Shown piece by piece: positions 5,795 through 7,976 of a DNA stretch of 7,976 bases. The DNA is taken from assembly GCA_005779345.1 (NCBI GenBank), contig SXJQ01000060.1, positions 1-7,976 of the forward strand. The letters are read 5' to 3'. Made by a program: the position numbers and the translations under genes. Positions within the stretch are counted from its first letter, which is position 1. Every line of letters begins with the position of its first letter. The notes beneath the pieces are model-generated. The model saw nothing but the letters and a program-made list of their open reading frames with translations, did no database searches and was not told the DNA's origin. The stretch comes from Actinomycetota bacterium (GTDB lineage: Bacteria > Actinomycetota > Acidimicrobiia > IMCC26256 > PALSA-610).

Positions 5795-7976
5795 ATGTCC
5801 GCATTCCTCGATGCCCTCGCCGAGCGTGTCCTCGTCTTCGACGGTGCGTTCGGCACCTGGATGCAAGACCAGCACCTCACCGCCGACGACTTCGGCGGGC
5901 CGGCCCTCGAGGGCTGCAACGAGATGCTCGTGCTCACCCGTCCCGACCTCGTGTCGCAGATGCACGACGAGTACTTCGGCACGGGGATCGATGCCGTCGA
6001 GACCGCGACGTTCGGCGCGTTCGACCTCGTCCTCAACGAGTACGACCTCGCGCACCGCACGCACGAGATCAACGTCGCCGCGGCCCGGCTCGCCCGTGAG
6101 GTCGCCGACCGCCACGCGGCCGACGGCCGCCCGCGGTTCGTCATCGGCTCGGTCGGACCCGGCACCAAACTCCCGTCACTCGGTCACATCGCGTTCGCAC
6201 CCCTCCGCGACGGATTCCAGGAGCAGGTCGAGGGCCTGCTCGAGGGCGGGATCGACGTCGTCCTCGTCGAGACCGTCCAGGATCTGCTCCAGGGCAAGGC
6301 CGCGATCATCGGCGCGCGCCGGGCGATGGCTGCCGCCGGCCGCCAGGTGCCGATCATGGTGCAGGTCACGGTGGAGACGACCGGACGACTGCTCGTCGGA
6401 TCCGAGATCGGTGCCGCACTCACCGCGCTCGAAGCGATGGGCCCCGACGTCATCGGCCTGAACTGCGCGACCGGACCCGCCGAGATGACCGAGCACCTGC
6501 GCTACCTCGCGCAGCACGCCCGCACCTACTTGTCGTGCCTCCCCAACGCCGGGCTCCCGTCGGTCGTCGACGGCCACACCCATTACGACCTCACCCCGAC
6601 AGCGCTCGCCGACGCGCACGAGCGGTTCGTCACCGACTTCGGCATCAACATCGTCGGTGGATGCTGTGGCACCACGCCCGCGCACCTGCGCGCGGTCGTC
6701 GAACGACTCGGCAACGATCGCCGACCGGTCGCCCGCACGCCCGAGTTCGAGCCCGGCTGCTCGTCGATCTACTCGCACGTGCCCTTCCACCAGGAGTTGT
6801 CGTACCTCGCCATCGGCGAGCGCACCAACGCGAACGGTTCGAAGAAGTTCCGCGACGCGATGCTCGAGGGCGACTACGACGTCTGCGTGGCAATGACCCG
6901 CGACCAAGTGCGCGAGGGCGCCCACGTCCTCGACGTCTGCGTCGACTACGTCGGTCGCGACGGCACCCTCGACATGGAGGAGATCGCGTCGCGTTTCGCG
7001 ACCCAGGCCAGCCTGCCGCTCGTGTTCGACTCGACCGAACCGCAGGTGATGGAGCAGGGCCTCCAACACCACGGCGGCAAGGCGATCCTCAACTCCGCGA
7101 ACCTCGAGGAGGGCGAGGGCGAGGGCAAGCGGATGGACCGCGTGTTCAAACTGGCCCGCGAGTACGGCGCGGCCGTGATCTGCCTCACGATCGACGAGGA
7201 GGGTCAGGCCCGCGACGCCGACTGGAAGCTGCGGGTCGCGCACCGGATCTACGACCTCGCGACCCAGAAGTACGGGCTCGACCCGACCGATCTCATCTTC
7301 GACCCGCTCACCTTCCCGCTGTCGGCCGGGTCCGAGGATCTGCGCCGCGACGGGATCGAGACGATCGCGGCGATCCGACGCATCAAGGCCGAACTCCCCG
7401 GCGCGTCGACCGTGCTGGGCTTGTCCAACGTCAGCTTCGGACTCAAGCCCGCGGCGCGCCACGTGCTCAACAGCGTCTTCCTCCACGAGTGCATGGAGGC
7501 CGGCCTCGACGCCGCGATCGTCCACGCCGCGCGCATCCTGCCGATGCACCGGATCGACGAACACCACCGCGAGGTGGCGCTCGATCTCGTCTACGACCGT
7601 CGCCGCGAGGGATACGACCCGCTCCAGGAGTTCATCACCCTGTTCGAGCACGTCGATCCCCATGCAGTCGAGCGCGAAGACCTGGCGAGCCTCCCGGTCG
7701 ACGAACGTCTCAAGCGCCGGATCATCGACGGCAACCGCGACGGACTCGAGGCCGACCTCGACGCGCAACTCGCGGACATGCCCGCCCTCGCCATCGTCAA
7801 CGACGTGCTGCTCGACGGCATGAAGGTCGTCGGCGACCTGTTCGGTCGCGGCGAGATGCAACTCCCGTTCGTGCTGCAGTCGGCCGAGACGATGAAGGCC
7901 GCGGTCAGCCACCTCGAGCCCCACATGGAGAAGGCCGACTCCGCCGGCAAGGGCACGGTCGTGCTCGCCACCGTCA
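5795..7976 (+). CDS. metH: Cobalamin-dependent methionine synthase, 5' part (truncated by window edge)
   Basis: The enzyme moves a methyl group from 5-methyltetrahydrofolate through cobalamin to homocysteine, making methionine in the cytosol. The frame is open from ATG 5795 to the edge, 727 codons without a break; full MetH has about 1,150-1,230 residues. Residues 1-305 form the homocysteine domain, with zinc ligands Cys224 (GLNCATGP) and Cys290/Cys291 (GGCCGTTP). Residues about 330-615 form the pterin-binding barrel, which begins near AIGERTNANGSKKF and includes FDSTEP. Residues about 635-715 are the helical cap over cobalamin, including GDLFGRGEMQLPFVLQSAETM. The cobalamin-binding DxHxxG motif and the S-adenosylmethionine reactivation domain would lie beyond the edge. 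The domain order is complete so far and all visible metal ligands are intact. No cobalamin riboswitch fits into the 117-nt divergent gap. Confidence 0.96.
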   Translation, partial: MSAFLDALAERVLVFDGAFGTWMQDQHLTADDFGGPALEGCNEMLVLTRPDLVSQMHDEYFGTGIDAVETATFGAFDLVLNEYDLAHRTHEINVAAARLAREVADRHAADGRPRFVIGSVGPGTKLPSLGHIAFAPLRDGFQEQVEGLLEGGIDVVLVETVQDLLQGKAAIIGARRAMAAAGRQVPIMVQVTVETTGRLLVGSEIGAALTALEAMGPDVIGLNCATGPAEMTEHLRYLAQHARTYLSCLPNAGLPSVVDGHTHYDLTPTALADAHERFVTDFGINIVGGCCGTTPAHLRAVVERLGNDRRPVARTPEFEPGCSSIYSHVPFHQELSYLAIGERTNANGSKKFRDAMLEGDYDVCVAMTRDQVREGAHVLDVCVDYVGRDGTLDMEEIASRFATQASLPLVFDSTEPQVMEQGLQHHGGKAILNSANLEEGEGEGKRMDRVFKLAREYGAAVICLTIDEEGQARDADWKLRVAHRIYDLATQKYGLDPTDLIFDPLTFPLSAGSEDLRRDGIETIAAIRRIKAELPGASTVLGLSNVSFGLKPAARHVLNSVFLHECMEAGLDAAIVHAARILPMHRIDEHHREVALDLVYDRRREGYDPLQEFITLFEHVDPHAVEREDLASLPVDERLKRRIIDGNRDGLEADLDAQLADMPALAIVNDVLLDGMKVVGDLFGRGEMQLPFVLQSAETMKAAVSHLEPHMEKADSAGKGTVVLATV

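Noticed and set aside
5678..6115. N-terminal extension of the adenosyltransferase frame
   Set aside because: The family N-terminus (KVYTKTGDDG) begins right at GTG 5677. The extension would overlap metH antisense and matches nothing in the family.
6176..7924. 582-residue open frame on the minus strand inside metH
   Set aside because: It lies wholly antisense to metH, whose zinc ligands and domain order are unmistakable. Its protein is rich in Val, Asp, Glu and Arg with no family motif, which is typical of the mirror frame of a GC-rich gene.

Overview
The window is GC-rich (roughly 70% by eye) and uses G/C-ending codons throughout. Gene content suggests an actinobacterium, plausibly from the Acidimicrobiia: a MoeB/ThiF-type E1-like enzyme, an L,D-transpeptidase carrying 'GYW' repeats of a kind often seen in that group, an actinobacterial-type MetH, and starts that look leaderless. 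The lineage is an inference from style and was not tested by a search.

Layout. (1) Positions 2-235 hold the 3' end of a plus-strand MoeB/ThiF/HesA adenylyltransferase. (2) Positions 236-564 contain no intact gene. The stretch holds the decayed remains of a FitA/VapB-VapC type II toxin-antitoxin pair: a frameshifted antitoxin, then a PIN-domain toxin that lost its middle, still joined by a GTGA start/stop overlap. (3) Positions 565-1821 (+) encode an exported L,D-transpeptidase with an N-terminal six-repeat, propeller-like region. (4) Its stop codon runs directly into five perfect copies of a 14-bp tandem repeat, which fill most of the gap to the converging gene. (5) Three closely spaced minus-strand genes follow, in transcription order: a PduO-type cob(I)alamin adenosyltransferase (5677-5114), an M17 leucyl aminopeptidase (5091-3622), and a lipoprotein that fuses a cupredoxin domain to a right-handed beta-helix (3602-1923). 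Gaps of about 20 nt, two of them with good Shine-Dalgarno sites, suggest one operon. (6) Divergent from the operon, cobalamin-dependent methionine synthase metH starts at 5795 and runs off the right edge.

How the genes relate. The divergent pair at 5677/5795 is a cobalamin locus: one gene makes adenosylcobalamin and the other uses methylcobalamin. Both lack a Shine-Dalgarno site and carry a TAnnnT box 7-8 nt before the start codon, which suggests two leaderless promoters back to back. The aminopeptidase has no obvious metabolic link to its neighbours. The copper/beta-helix lipoprotein and the L,D-transpeptidase both act outside the membrane.

I see no phage, IS element, CRISPR array, tRNA or rRNA. 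The window is mostly ordinary chromosome. The observations most worth following are the toxin-antitoxin fossil, the 14-bp array, the cupredoxin/beta-helix fusion and the paired leaderless promoters.
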